Shown in pieces: positions 1 through 8,997 of a stretch of 64,000 bases of DNA. The DNA comes from Paenibacillus etheri. GTDB lineage: Bacteria > Bacillota > Bacilli > Paenibacillales > Paenibacillaceae. The position numbers and the translations under genes were made by a program. The notes below the pieces were generated by a model, which did not search any database, was not told the origin of the DNA, and worked only from the letters and a program-made list of their open reading frames with translations. How positions within the stretch are numbered: position 1 is the stretch's first letter; the number at the start of each line of letters is the position of its first letter. The DNA is taken from contig NZ_LCZJ02000033.1 of assembly GCF_001012825.1 (NCBI RefSeq), positions 38,508 to 102,507 of the forward strand, written 5' to 3'.

Positions 1-765
1 AACTACATTCGCGAACCGGAGATTGCTTGGGCTAAACTAAAGAGTGTCGTACAAGGAACCCCTCGTATCTCAGAGCTACGAATGCGGGGATCTGAAGGGC
101 AATGGGTATGGCTGGAAACGAAGGTCTCACCTGTTCGAGGAAGTAGTAATTTCCCAGCGCAATTTATGTTAGTGTCCCGTGAAATTACACAACGGAAGCA
201 ATACGAAGAACGATTACATAAGTTAGCCTTCTATGATCACTTAACCGCGATCCCCAACCGGGCTCATTTCAAAATGTACATGGAGAATCTCATTAACCAA
301 CCGGAAGAACGGAGAAAGAATATTGCACTCGCACTGCTGGATTGTGACAGATTCAAACAGCTAAACGATACCTTAGGACATCTGGCTGGAGACGAATTTC
401 TCCAGCTGCTCTCTCGCGAGCTTTTGCAAACGGTCAAAGGTGTAGGTCAGGCGTTTCGGATAGGCGGTGATGAATTTGCGGTGGTACTGCACCGATTCAC
501 CTCTCCAGAAATGTTAGATGAAATGCTGCAGCGGTTGCTTAAGCTATTCAACAAATCTTGGTCTATTGACAATGGATCTAGCTTCCACACCTCCGCAAGT
601 ATTGGCGTAGCTCTATTTCCTGAACACGGAAGCAGTATTAATGAACTTCTGCGTGCCGCCGATCTCGCTATGTATCTTTCCAAAGACCATGGAGGAAATG
701 AAGCTAATCTCTACTACGAGCTTTTGGATGTAGGATTATCCAATCTGACCATCGGGAACCCATAA
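1..765 (+). CDS. PAS-linked GGDEF diguanylate cyclase, 5' end outside window
   Basis: The reading frame is open from base 1, so the gene starts outside the window and only its last 254 codons are present. The visible part begins in the end of a PAS/PAC sensor module (WVWLETKVSPV, then SREITQRK, which is the usual PAC-to-GGDEF junction) and continues into a full GGDEF domain with DHLTAIPNR, DCDRFKQLNDTLGH and an intact GGDEF motif. The family makes cyclic di-GMP from two GTP in the cytoplasm. The product-inhibition I-site (RxxD five residues before GGDEF) is absent: the residues there read KGVG. No EAL domain follows; the protein stops about 85 residues after the motif. Activity is likely because the motif is intact. 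The sensory input cannot be judged because the N-terminus is missing. Confidence 0.9.
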   Translation, partial: NYIREPEIAWAKLKSVVQGTPRISELRMRGSEGQWVWLETKVSPVRGSSNFPAQFMLVSREITQRKQYEERLHKLAFYDHLTAIPNRAHFKMYMENLINQPEERRKNIALALLDCDRFKQLNDTLGHLAGDEFLQLLSRELLQTVKGVGQAFRIGGDEFAVVLHRFTSPEMLDEMLQRLLKLFNKSWSIDNGSSFHTSASIGVALFPEHGSSINELLRAADLAMYLSKDHGGNEANLYYELLDVGLSNLTIGNP

Positions 766-777
766 GAACAACAAAAA

Positions 778-826
778 GAGCTGGTCCGGGGTAACTAAAC
801 CCTGAAGCAGCTCCCTTTTATTCTTT
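778..826. terminator. Intrinsic terminator between convergent genes
   Basis: A GAGCTG/CAGCTC stem (778-783 with 808-813) has a GGGT/ACCC inner pairing and is followed by a T-rich run on the plus strand. It lies between the GGDEF gene and the convergent pullulanase gene and could serve both, although the tail is better for the plus strand. Confidence 0.6.
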
Positions 827-3165
827 TAACTGGTTAACTGTAGATGATCATCTGAGATTCCATCATTCTCCTGATCACGATCTATAACCATGACCTTGAT
901 AAGCTTGTCATCTTTGGAACAATCAATGAAGCGATCGCCATCCCCATCTTTCTCTTCCCAGTCATTAAGTCGTAATATATACCCGATAGAATCGGTATCT
1001 GGCAACACCTCAATTCGTGCAACTGCACGCCCATCCTCCATATACCGAAAGTCGCATTGTCCATCCTGAATTCCTGTATCCCAAACCCAAAGATTCCAGC
1101 CCTGATAATTTCCATCTGGCCGTTCATAGTGTACTTCGATAATCTTGGACCGTGGTGCTGGTTCACCACATTCATCATAGAGCACCATCATCGACAAGCC
1201 TTCAATTTCTACCTCACTATCTGCAGTCTTTCGGAATGCTTCTGTCCCCGCTCGGGTATGATCCACTACCACGTTCCAACCATTATTAGCTTCAGGAAGA
1301 GACAACCTTACTCGATCATTATTGGCATTAAAAATGACTATTATATTGTTCCAAAGGTCGCCACCTGCATGATTACTAAGCAGGTACGACACTATACCAC
1401 CATCACAGCGCAGAAATTCCAGCGAACGCTCAATTTCCTGCCGACCATGTAGACGAAATGCTGGATGTGTACGCCGCAGTTCGATCAAGCCTTTATAATA
1501 TTGAAATACAGGCTTAAACACACTCTTCATATTCCAGCGGATCGCGTTAATCATATCACCGCTACGATAGCTATTATGATCTCCAAATTTACTACGCAAT
1601 AGCTCATCACCAGCGTGCAGAAATGGAATACCTTGTGATGTCAGGATGATTCCGTTAGCAAGCAAGGAACGGCGTACGGTTTCATTGCTAAGAATATTCC
1701 CAAGATCTACATTCAGGTATGGATTAGCCCGTGAAACGGCATCCTGAAATCCCCCTTGAACGGTAAGCACCTTATCCCACAAATTCAAATTGTCATGGGC
1801 GGTTACATAGTTCACAGATTCCACAGGGGAGTCCGTAAATTCGTGGATAGCTCCTTTGATTCCGGAAGCAATAGCCCCTTCTTTGCCGTATTCTCCTGTA
1901 ATGAAGCCCCTTCCCCATCCATCACTATCTCCTTTGATTGCCGAACGAAAGTTATCGTTGAAGACGGCATATCCTTTCCCCCGCTGCACACCTTTTAACG
2001 TCTTTGTTGCTAGCGGAGAATCTCCTCCTGTCCAAGGTTCTCCATATAACAGCAAATTAGGATTCACTTCAAGTCGAAGCTCTTCCGTTATTTCACGCAT
2101 GGTCACACTGTCCATCAGACCCATAAGATCAAATCTGAAGCCATCAATATGATACTCCTTAGCCCAGTAAAACAACGAATCCTTAATATATTTGCGTACC
2201 ATCGGACGCTCTGTCGCTAGCTCGTTACCAACTCCCGAGCCATTAGATAAACGTCCCAAGTAGTCACGGCGATAGAAGTAATCTGGCACAAGCGGCTCGA
2301 AGGGCCCCTTTTCCACAGCGTACGTATGATTGTAAACCACATCCATGATCACCGAAATTCCACGACTATGCAAAGCCTGAACCATTTCTTTAAATTCGCG
2401 AATTCGCAGCTCTGGATCGGTAGGATCGGTGCTATATGATCCTTCTGGTACGTTATAATGCTGAGGATCATAACCCCAATTGTAGTCGGTATGTTCTATT
2501 GAAGAACCCCGCTTCATTACACTTAACTCATCTACGGTCTGGAAATCGAACACAGGCATCAGATGTACATGGGTGATACCCAATTCAACCAGATGATCAA
2601 TACCTATTGCATTTCCTTCCGAATCCCTTAATCCACATTCGGTAAATGCTTTGAATTTACCCTTATAGTACATGCCGGAGCTCTCATGTGAGGAGAAGTC
2701 ACGCACATGCAGCTCGTAAATAACCGCGTCAGCAGGATGCTGCAGTGGAGGAGCAACGTCCTGCTCCCAACGCTCAGGATTGGTCTCCCCCAAATCAACG
2801 ATTGCTGTTCTTGAACCATTTGCCGATACGGCTGTTGCATAGGGATCTACTGCTTCCGACACATTTCCATCAGCATATACAACACGGTACATATAATATT
2901 TCCCTTTTAAATCACCTGACAACTTAGTCTGCCAGACTCCACCGTCCTGACGCTGCATATATATAATACGCCCACTATCTGTAGAACTCGAATCAAATCC
3001 AATGTTAAGTTGATTTCCATCCGTATCGTACAACACTAGAGATACAGCAAAAGCAGTAGGTACCCAGACTTTAAATACACTGTACTCCACCGAATACGTC
3101 AAGCCCAGGTCTTTGCCTTCATAGATCTCCAACATTAATTCTGTATTTATAACATTTTTATTCAT
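826..3165 (-). CDS. pulA: Type I pullulanase (GH13_14) with C-terminal CBM41-like domain
   Basis: Debranching enzyme that hydrolyses alpha-1,6 bonds in pullulan and branched dextrins. The 779-residue protein has an N-terminal CBM48-type beta domain (about 10-110), then a GH13 barrel. Signatures are YNWGYDP (228-234, the type I pullulanase mark), DVVYNH (275-280), GFRFDLMG with nucleophile Asp346, GEPW with acid/base Glu376, and TAHDN with Asp458. Residues about 674-779 (EVHYERPDGNYQGWNLWVW) look like a CBM41/PUD starch-binding module, which usually sits at the N-terminus of secreted pullulanases. There is no signal peptide, so the enzyme is probably cytoplasmic and acts on imported maltodextrins or glycogen-like polymer. 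The ATG is preceded by AGGATGG. The gene is monocistronic, with its own promoter at 3238-3266 and an operator-like palindrome on the -35. Confidence 0.93.
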   Translation of the reverse strand: MNKNVINTELMLEIYEGKDLGLTYSVEYSVFKVWVPTAFAVSLVLYDTDGNQLNIGFDSSSTDSGRIIYMQRQDGGVWQTKLSGDLKGKYYMYRVVYADGNVSEAVDPYATAVSANGSRTAIVDLGETNPERWEQDVAPPLQHPADAVIYELHVRDFSSHESSGMYYKGKFKAFTECGLRDSEGNAIGIDHLVELGITHVHLMPVFDFQTVDELSVMKRGSSIEHTDYNWGYDPQHYNVPEGSYSTDPTDPELRIREFKEMVQALHSRGISVIMDVVYNHTYAVEKGPFEPLVPDYFYRRDYLGRLSNGSGVGNELATERPMVRKYIKDSLFYWAKEYHIDGFRFDLMGLMDSVTMREITEELRLEVNPNLLLYGEPWTGGDSPLATKTLKGVQRGKGYAVFNDNFRSAIKGDSDGWGRGFITGEYGKEGAIASGIKGAIHEFTDSPVESVNYVTAHDNLNLWDKVLTVQGGFQDAVSRANPYLNVDLGNILSNETVRRSLLANGIILTSQGIPFLHAGDELLRSKFGDHNSYRSGDMINAIRWNMKSVFKPVFQYYKGLIELRRTHPAFRLHGRQEIERSLEFLRCDGGIVSYLLSNHAGGDLWNNIIVIFNANNDRVRLSLPEANNGWNVVVDHTRAGTEAFRKTADSEVEIEGLSMMVLYDECGEPAPRSKIIEVHYERPDGNYQGWNLWVWDTGIQDGQCDFRYMEDGRAVARIEVLPDTDSIGYILRLNDWEEKDGDGDRFIDCSKDDKLIKVMVIDRDQENDGISDDHLQLTS

Positions 3166-3237
3166 GAGTTAACACCATCCTATGGCTCCCTGCTTAACTT
3201 ATAGGGATGCTTATAAGTCCAAATATTTCCAAATACG

Positions 3238-3267
3238 ATCATATTAATACTTGCACAGCTCTGCAAG
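3238..3267 (-). promoter_or_regulatory. pulA promoter with operator-like palindrome
   Basis: On the minus strand a -35 TTGCAG (3261-3266) and a -10 TATGAT (3238-3243) are exactly 17 bases apart. An inverted repeat CTTGCA-N6-TGCAAG (3250-3267) covers the -35 and part of the spacer, as expected for a repressor site of the LacI/MalR kind. The repressor itself is not identified. Confidence 0.6.
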
Positions 3268-3481
3268 TCGATAAAGGAGTATAAACTTTCTATACTATTA
3301 TATGTAAGACATACTTACAGGTTTGGGTTTCTTACCGACTTTATGCTCATCACTATTACTATCGGCATAGACATCTGCGCAATAAAGCAAATAAAAAGTG
3401 AATTTAGTTATTTTAAACGGAGTATAACGCTCACGTATGTACATAAGCCAATGTACGAAATAAAATAATCGATATAAACAC
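3268..3481. other. Intergenic stretch, no gene seen
   Basis: Between the pulA promoter and the ptsI terminator the sequence is AT-rich. It carries no open frame with a ribosome binding site or a recognisable protein, and no clear RNA structure. The only frame of any length here, on the minus strand, lacks family features. Confidence 0.5.
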
Positions 3482-3514
3482 AAAAAAACCGACCTCCAAA
3501 CATCGGAAGTCGGT
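3482..3514 (-). terminator. ptsI terminator
   Basis: A ten-base stem (3488-3497 with 3505-3514, ACCGACCTCC-like arms) has a seven-base loop. On the minus strand it is followed by seven U residues. It lies 55 bases after the ptsI stop and closes the ptsGHI transcript. Confidence 0.85.
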
Positions 3515-3569
3515 AATAGTAGTTGGAACGTTATAAAACGCTTAAACGGAGTAATGCATATGGAAATAA

Positions 3570-5282
3570 TCAATTAGTGATGCTTTGAACAAGTGCAGCT
3601 ACTTCTTCAGCAGTGCCCAGTTGCAGTGCTTTTGCAGCCAGTTCCTTCATGTCGGCAGCCGACAATTTAGAAATTTGACTACGTGCTGGCAGAATTGATG
3701 TTGCACTCATACTGAATTCATCAAGCCCAAGACCTAGTAAGAGTGGAATCGCTGTTGCGTCTCCAGCCATTTCACCGCACATTCCTGTCCATTTACCTTC
3801 TGCGTGTGCTGCATCAATTACATTCTTGACCAAACGAAGGATGGCCGGATTGTAAGGCTGATACAGGTAAGACACCCGTTCATTCATACGGTCAGCAGCC
3901 ATTGTATATTGGATAAGATCATTCGTACCAATACTGAAGAAATCAACTTCTTTTGCAAACTGGTCAGCCAGTACAGCAGTGGATGGAATCTCAACCATTA
4001 TGCCGAGCTGAATGTTGTCAGATACTTCCTTGCCTTCTTCACGAAGCTTCGCTTTCTCTTCAAGTAGAAGATCACGGGCTGAACGGAATTCACCAAGTGT
4101 GGCGATCATAGGAAACATAATGCGAAGATCCCCATGAACACTTGCTCTTAGTAAAGCACGCAGTTGCGTGCGGAAAATATCCTGGCGATCCAGACAAAGA
4201 CGAATCGCACGGAATCCTAAGAAAGGATTCATTTCCTTTGGAAGATCCAGATAAGGAAGTTCTTTGTCGCCACCGATATCAAGTGTACGTACGACTACCG
4301 GTTTGCCTTTCATATTCTCAAGCACAGTACGATAGGCGTTATATTGAATTTCTTCAGAAGGCAGCTTGTCGCGGCCCATGTATAAGAACTCAGTACGATA
4401 CAAGCCAACACCTTCGCCACCATTCTCAATCACACCATTAACATCGTTTGGTGTACCGATATTAGCAGCTAGCTCCACATGCTTACCATCTGCAGAAATC
4501 GTTGGTTTATCACGAAGTTTCTTCCACTCTGCAATTTGCAAGTCGTAAGCTTCCTGCTTGCGAACGTACTCTGCCACTTCTGCTTCACTAGGATTAATAA
4601 GAACGTCTCCGTTCAGACCATCGACAATCACTAGATCCCCAGAATTCACTTCTGACATGACATTCTTAGTTCCAACAACCGCTGGAATTTCCAAAGAGCG
4701 TGCCATAATCGCTGAGTGGGACGTACGTCCACCAATGTTTGTTGTGAAGCCTTTAACATACTTACGGTTTAGCTGTGCTGTGTCAGAAGGCGTCAAGTCC
4801 TCAGCGATAACGATAACCTCTTCACTGATTTCTGCAGGACTAACATAATGAATACCCAGCAAGTGGTTCAGCAGGCGTTTGGTCACATCACGCATGTCAG
4901 CAGCACGTTCCTGTAAGTAAGCACTCTTCATGTTTTCGAACATTTCAATGAATTGTGTAGCTACTTCGTTAAGTGCATAGTCCGCGTTAACCGATTCCTG
5001 ACGAATTTTATCAATTACGGGATTAATCAGCTCAGGATCCTCAAGAATCAGCAGATGGGATGCAAAAATCTCTGCTTTCTTCTCTCCTAGTTCTGCTAAA
5101 GTACGCTCTTTAATGATTTGCAGTTCAGCACTTGATTTAGCAAGCGCGTCATTCAACTTAGCGACTTCTGCTTCAGGATCACTGATAGTAGTCTTCGTAA
5201 TTGTATAATCCGGATGTTTCAGGATAAAAGCACGGGCTACTGCAATCCCTGCTGAAGCCGCGATTCCTGAAATTTTACTCAT
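3570..5282 (-). CDS. ptsI: PTS enzyme I, phosphoenolpyruvate-protein phosphotransferase
   Basis: Cytoplasmic first enzyme of the sugar phosphotransferase system. It autophosphorylates from PEP and passes phosphate to HPr. At 570 residues it has the standard family length. The phosphorylated histidine is His189 in [13 protein letters not shown]. The PEP-binding half carries [18 protein letters not shown] and the C-terminal GMCGEMAG with the active-site cysteine. The start ATG overlaps the last 8 bases of ptsH, the usual coupled arrangement. It is the last gene of the ptsG-ptsH-ptsI group, and a strong terminator follows. Confidence 0.98.
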   Translation of the reverse strand: MSKISGIAASAGIAVARAFILKHPDYTITKTTISDPEAEVAKLNDALAKSSAELQIIKERTLAELGEKKAEIFASHLLILEDPELINPVIDKIRQESVNADYALNEVATQFIEMFENMKSAYLQERAADMRDVTKRLLNHLLGIHYVSPAEISEEVIVIAEDLTPSDTAQLNRKYVKGFTTNIGGRTSHSAIMARSLEIPAVVGTKNVMSEVNSGDLVIVDGLNGDVLINPSEAEVAEYVRKQEAYDLQIAEWKKLRDKPTISADGKHVELAANIGTPNDVNGVIENGGEGVGLYRTEFLYMGRDKLPSEEIQYNAYRTVLENMKGKPVVVRTLDIGGDKELPYLDLPKEMNPFLGFRAIRLCLDRQDIFRTQLRALLRASVHGDLRIMFPMIATLGEFRSARDLLLEEKAKLREEGKEVSDNIQLGIMVEIPSTAVLADQFAKEVDFFSIGTNDLIQYTMAADRMNERVSYLYQPYNPAILRLVKNVIDAAHAEGKWTGMCGEMAGDATAIPLLLGLGLDEFSMSATSILPARSQISKLSAADMKELAAKALQLGTAEEVAALVQSITN

Positions 5283-5550
5283 GGATTTCCCCTAGCCCTT
5301 CTTTAATCATTACTTCAGTTAGTGCGTTCAGAGCTTCAGCTTCCTCGCTACCTTCAGTAATCAAAGACAAAGTGTCCCCAGCTTCAAGACCCAATGACAA
5401 TACGCCAAGGATAGATTTCAATGTAACTTTTTTGCCTTTTGCTTCTGCATAAGCTTCTGTACCTTTGAATTTCGTAGCTGTATTTACCAAGGCAGTTGCC
5501 GGACGTGCGTGAATTCCATCTTCATCAATAATTCTGAATGTGTTTTGCAT
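5275..5550 (-). CDS. ptsH: HPr phosphocarrier protein
   Basis: Small cytoplasmic phosphocarrier between enzyme I and the sugar-specific EIIA domains. [11 protein letters not shown] holds the catalytic histidine (His14 in this numbering). [11 protein letters not shown] holds the regulatory serine phosphorylated by HPr kinase, so this HPr can act as CcpA corepressor. This fits the cre boxes found elsewhere in the window. I place the start at the ATG at 5550 (91 residues) because it aligns with known HPr N-termini; a TTG four codons upstream (5562) is possible. A hairpin at 5609-5635 separates it from ptsG. It overlaps ptsI by 8 bases. Confidence 0.97.
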   Translation of the reverse strand: MQNTFRIIDEDGIHARPATALVNTATKFKGTEAYAEAKGKKVTLKSILGVLSLGLEAGDTLSLITEGSEEAEALNALTEVMIKEGLGEIHE

Positions 5551-5608
5551 AATATTATCCAACTCGCTTTCTTTAAATAGAATATTTTTAAATTTATAGT
5601 GAAGGCTT

Positions 5609-5635
5609 CGCTCCCTTTAATGTATAAAGGAAGCG
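5609..5635 (-). other. Intercistronic hairpin between ptsG and ptsH
   Basis: An 11-base-pair stem (one G-U pair) with loop TACAT lies in the 99-base gap between ptsG and ptsH. No U-run follows, so it is not a good terminator. A role in processing or stabilising the ptsHI part of the message is an inference; HPr and EI are usually needed in excess over EII. Confidence 0.5.
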
Positions 5636-5649
5636 CCGCCCTTGCACTT

Positions 5650-7713
5650 TTACTGAATGGTAATAATATCCTTATCCCCAATAGATACCTTGCCTGGCTT
5701 CTTCAAGGTTACGGAAGAGCCTTCTGGCAAATTAGAGAAAATAACAGGAGACATTACAGATGGTGCATGTGCTTTTACATATTCTAAATCCACTTCCATG
5801 ATCGGCTGTCCAGCAGCTACAAGGTCGCCCTCTTCAACTAGAACTGTAAAGCCTTGACCTTTAAGCTTAACTGTATTAACCCCTATATGAACGAGCACTT
5901 CCTTGCCTCCATCGGACATAATGCCGATCGCATGCTTACTCGGGAACACATTGAACACTTTACCGTAGACCGGCGAAGCAATCTTCCCATCATCGGATAG
6001 GAATGCAAAACCATCACCCGTCATTTTTTGGGAGAATACTGCATCTGGAACCTCAGTGATATCCACTAATTCACCATTTATCGGAGAGACGATATCTTCT
6101 TTGATAATCGCTTCACCTGCTTCACCTGCCTGCTGTTCTTCTTCAGGCTGTGGCGTAACCGCAACCGGCGTTGGTGCAGGTGTCTTCCCGCTAATTACAT
6201 CTTGAATCTGCGATTTTATGGTATCGGAACGTGTGCCGAAGATCGCTTGAATGTTATTACCCACCTCGAGTACACCTGATGCACCTAACTTCTTCAGACG
6301 AGTCTTATCCACGCCAGATTTATCTTTAACCTCCACACGAAGGCGGGTAATACAAGCATCCAGATGAGCGATGTTCTCTTTACCACCCAACGCAGACAAG
6401 ATGTTTCGTGGTAAATCATCACCCGTCTTAGAAACTGCTTCTGTGTCAGTATCTTCAACTTCATCTGTATCTTCCTCACGACCCGGAGTCATCAGATTAA
6501 ACTTCCGAATAACAAAGCGGAATCCGAAGTAGTAAATTACGGCAAGAGCAAGACCTACTGGAATTACAAGCCACCAAGCCGTACGGTTCGGGATAATACC
6601 AAAGAGCACGTAATCAATAAAGCCTCCCGAGAAAGTCATACCAATCTTGACATTAAGGATGTGCATGGTCATAAAGGACAAACCAGCAAATACAGCATGT
6701 ACCGCGAACAGCAATGGAGCCACGAACAAGAACGAGAATTCGAGCGGCTCAGTAATCCCTGTCAGGAATGAAGTCAATGCTGCGGAAAGCATCAAACCTC
6801 CGACAAGTTTTTTATTGTGAGGTTTAGCTTCATGATAGATGGCCAAAGCAGCTGCTGGAAGACCAAACATCATGAAAGGATACTTACCTGTTGTAAATGT
6901 TCCTGCTGTGAATTCTACGCCATCACGAAGCTGCTGCATGAAGATCCGTTGGTCACCACGAACCAATTCTCCGGCTTTATCAACATAGGTACCAAATTCA
7001 TACCAGAACGGAGAATAGAAGATGTGATGCAGACCAAAAGGAATCAGCGAGCGCTCGATTGTTCCGAAGATAAACGCAGCGAGCGTTTTATTCGTATCAA
7101 TCATACTTTGTGATACATAGTTCAGACCGTGCTGAATTGGCGGCCAAACTAAGGTCAATGCCAAACCAAGAATCAAAGACGTTACCGCTGTCATGATCGG
7201 AACGAAACGTTTACCTGCGAAGAAACCCAGGTAGGATGGAAGTTCAATTTTGAAGAATCGTTTGTACATGGACGATGCCAATATACCGACGAGTATACCT
7301 CCAAATACCCCCGTTTGCAGTGTTGGAATTCCTAAGACGCTAGCATAGGAAAAATCGCCTTGGCTCAGGACATAATCATTGACGCCAATTACAGTACCCA
7401 TCGTAACATTCATTACGAGGAAACCAATAATAGCGGCTAGACCAGCAACACCCTCACCACCGGATAAACCGATGGCAACACCCACGGCAAATAGTAAGGA
7501 TAGATTGTCAAATACAATTTGCCCTGAGTTCATCAATACGTTCGCAATTGCCTGAACTACATCGTTCTCCAGTGCCGGAACGTATTGTAGAAAATCGGGG
7601 TTTACCAGCATGTTTCCTATTCCAAGGAGCAGACCGGCTGCTGGCAGTATGGCTACTGGGAGCATTAGCGCTTTACCGACTCTTTGTAAAACGCCGAACA
7701 GCTTTTTGAACAT
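5650..7713 (-). CDS. ptsG: PTS glucose transporter, EIICBA
   Basis: Membrane permease that imports glucose while phosphorylating it to glucose-6-phosphate. A single polypeptide holds EIIC (about 1-410, many membrane spans, starting [20 protein letters not shown]), EIIB (about 425-505, phospho-cysteine in [13 protein letters not shown]) and EIIA (about 540-687, phospho-histidine in [18 protein letters not shown]). A Pro/Glu-rich linker joins B and A. I choose the ATG at 7713 (687 residues) because AAAGGAAG lies 8 bases before it; the in-frame GTG at 7722 overlaps that site. Expression should depend on GlcT antitermination at the leader RAT (7848-7881). EIICBA order and length match Bacillus PtsG. 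Confidence 0.97.
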   Translation of the reverse strand: MFKKLFGVLQRVGKALMLPVAILPAAGLLLGIGNMLVNPDFLQYVPALENDVVQAIANVLMNSGQIVFDNLSLLFAVGVAIGLSGGEGVAGLAAIIGFLVMNVTMGTVIGVNDYVLSQGDFSYASVLGIPTLQTGVFGGILVGILASSMYKRFFKIELPSYLGFFAGKRFVPIMTAVTSLILGLALTLVWPPIQHGLNYVSQSMIDTNKTLAAFIFGTIERSLIPFGLHHIFYSPFWYEFGTYVDKAGELVRGDQRIFMQQLRDGVEFTAGTFTTGKYPFMMFGLPAAALAIYHEAKPHNKKLVGGLMLSAALTSFLTGITEPLEFSFLFVAPLLFAVHAVFAGLSFMTMHILNVKIGMTFSGGFIDYVLFGIIPNRTAWWLVIPVGLALAVIYYFGFRFVIRKFNLMTPGREEDTDEVEDTDTEAVSKTGDDLPRNILSALGGKENIAHLDACITRLRVEVKDKSGVDKTRLKKLGASGVLEVGNNIQAIFGTRSDTIKSQIQDVISGKTPAPTPVAVTPQPEEEQQAGEAGEAIIKEDIVSPINGELVDITEVPDAVFSQKMTGDGFAFLSDDGKIASPVYGKVFNVFPSKHAIGIMSDGGKEVLVHIGVNTVKLKGQGFTVLVEEGDLVAAGQPIMEVDLEYVKAHAPSVMSPVIFSNLPEGSSVTLKKPGKVSIGDKDIITIQ

Positions 7714-7760
7714 TATGGTCACTTCCTTTCATTATTCACATTTTCAGTAAAACAGATGCC

Positions 7761-7865
7761 AAAAAAGGCATGAGCAACACAGCATAAAGGTTGTTATCTA
7801 ACGCTAAGGTTAGATTACCCCAAGATGGGGACTAGCAACCAAAATACTGTAAATCACTCATGCCT
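7761..7865 (-). terminator. ptsG leader terminator closing over a three-way junction
   Basis: The terminator stem pairs AGGCATGAG (7857-7865, part of the RAT) with CTCATGCCT (7766-7774), followed by six U residues. The about 80 bases between the arms fold into their own junction. GGTTG (7836-7840) pairs with CAACC (7789-7793). Inside it are a CCCC/GGGG hairpin (7818-7830) and an ATCTAAC/GTTAGAT hairpin (7796-7815). All pairings were read directly. Confidence 0.8.
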
Positions 7866-7881
7866 GATCGAATCAGTTACA
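7848..7881 (-). promoter_or_regulatory. RAT antiterminator site for GlcT
   Basis: The minus-strand leader reads TGTAA, then CTGAT-TCG-ATCAG, then GCATGAGTGAT, then TTACA. These pieces form the two-stem, bulged hairpin of BglG/SacY-type ribonucleic antiterminators. Its 3' half overlaps the 5' arm of the terminator at 7857-7865, so the two folds are mutually exclusive. GlcT binding when glucose is present would free ptsG transcription. Confidence 0.85.
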
Positions 7882-7914
7882 CGCTTGGTATTCTGTTTTA
7901 ATTAGGACACGGAT

Positions 7915-7943
7915 ATTGTAGCACCGTTTTTTTGAAGTGACAA
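7915..7943 (-). promoter_or_regulatory. ptsG promoter
   Basis: A -35 TTGTCA (7938-7943) and a -10 TACAAT (7915-7920) are separated by exactly 17 bases, about 35 bases upstream of the RAT. It is a good sigma-A promoter lying between glcT and the ptsG leader. Confidence 0.8.
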
Positions 7944-7992
7944 GCTTTTTTTGAAATATTAGAAAGTATTAGTTTCACATTTTACTTTATCC

Positions 7993-8868
7993 TTATATTT
8001 CTCGCTTCGTCTCCATATCCAATTCATCCTCTTTCTTCTGAGCAAGACGTTGCAGGTGAACTGTCAAATAGCTGACCTCTGCTGGATACACAGGAATTCG
8101 CACTCTGTTCTCGATAACCTTAGTTAATTGCCAAGCCAAGGTATACATTTCGGGATACTCTCGTTTCATAAGACCATCCAACGTAGAAGTCTCCCTTACC
8201 GATTCTCCACGGCGCAGTCTTTCTAGAACAAATCGTAAATGAGTCACCAACCGCGAATAATCAAGTGAATCACGAGGAATTCGATATTCGAGGTTATTCT
8301 CTACGATTCCGATCAAATCCCCAATCAAAAGAGAATGCTGTCTGACCTCGGAAATTTGTCTATTACTCAGCGCGCTAACGATATGAAGTGCCACAAAACC
8401 CACCTCATCTACAGGCAATTCCACACCCATGCCTTCATTAATCCGCTCAATTGCATACTCTGCCATCTTATACTCTTCAGGATAAATTTCCTTAGTCTCA
8501 TACAGAAACGGATTATGAATAGGGATATCTTGTTCATAACGCCGTATAGCAAATGAGATATGATCAGTGAGTGCAATATGAACATGCTCATTAAGTGGTT
8601 GACTACTGCTATGCATAATATATAACAAAATTTCATGTACAATCTCAATCAACTTCTCTTCGACTTGGGGAAGAAGCTGTTTATATTGTTCTTGCTCTTC
8701 CTGGCTGCGGAGAATAAACATCTTTTCCACAGAGGATAGATTAATCTGATCATGTAGTTTCCGATTAAACCCTATCCCTTTGCCAATCACAACAACCTCC
8801 GAATATTGGGGATGGTCCGCAATGATAACGTTGTTATTTAACACCTTTGCTACAGTTATGCTACTCAT
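7993..8868 (-). CDS. glcT: BglG-family transcriptional antiterminator GlcT
   Basis: RNA-binding regulator of ptsG. The N-terminal co-antiterminator domain (about 1-55, SSITVAKVLNNNVIIAD) binds the RAT. Two PRD domains follow (about 70-170 and 175-285) with conserved histidines for control by HPr and EIIGlc. The true start is the ATG at 8868 (291 residues), preceded by AGAGGTGG at a 6-base distance; the longer frame begins with an unlikely TTG 13 codons earlier. It lies directly upstream of ptsG in the same direction, the classical arrangement. No clear terminator separates it from the ptsG promoter. Confidence 0.95.
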   Translation of the reverse strand: MSSITVAKVLNNNVIIADHPQYSEVVVIGKGIGFNRKLHDQINLSSVEKMFILRSQEEQEQYKQLLPQVEEKLIEIVHEILLYIMHSSSQPLNEHVHIALTDHISFAIRRYEQDIPIHNPFLYETKEIYPEEYKMAEYAIERINEGMGVELPVDEVGFVALHIVSALSNRQISEVRQHSLLIGDLIGIVENNLEYRIPRDSLDYSRLVTHLRFVLERLRRGESVRETSTLDGLMKREYPEMYTLAWQLTKVIENRVRIPVYPAEVSYLTVHLQRLAQKKEDELDMETKREI

Positions 8869-8997
8869 ATTTGCCACCTCTTTTATCTCTAAACACCTGA
8901 CTTCCAAGCAGCAAATGCAACATGAAACGGTACGATTAAAAAACTCTCATTACCATCATATCATCAACATTCCGATATTAGAAGAACACGCTGCGTT

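Noticed and set aside
1057-1452. 131-codon plus-strand frame inside pulA
   Set aside because: Antisense to a conserved pullulanase region; no start signals.
3298-3573. 91-codon minus-strand frame between pulA and ptsI
   Set aside because: It runs through the ptsI terminator hairpin, has no ribosome binding site and resembles no family.
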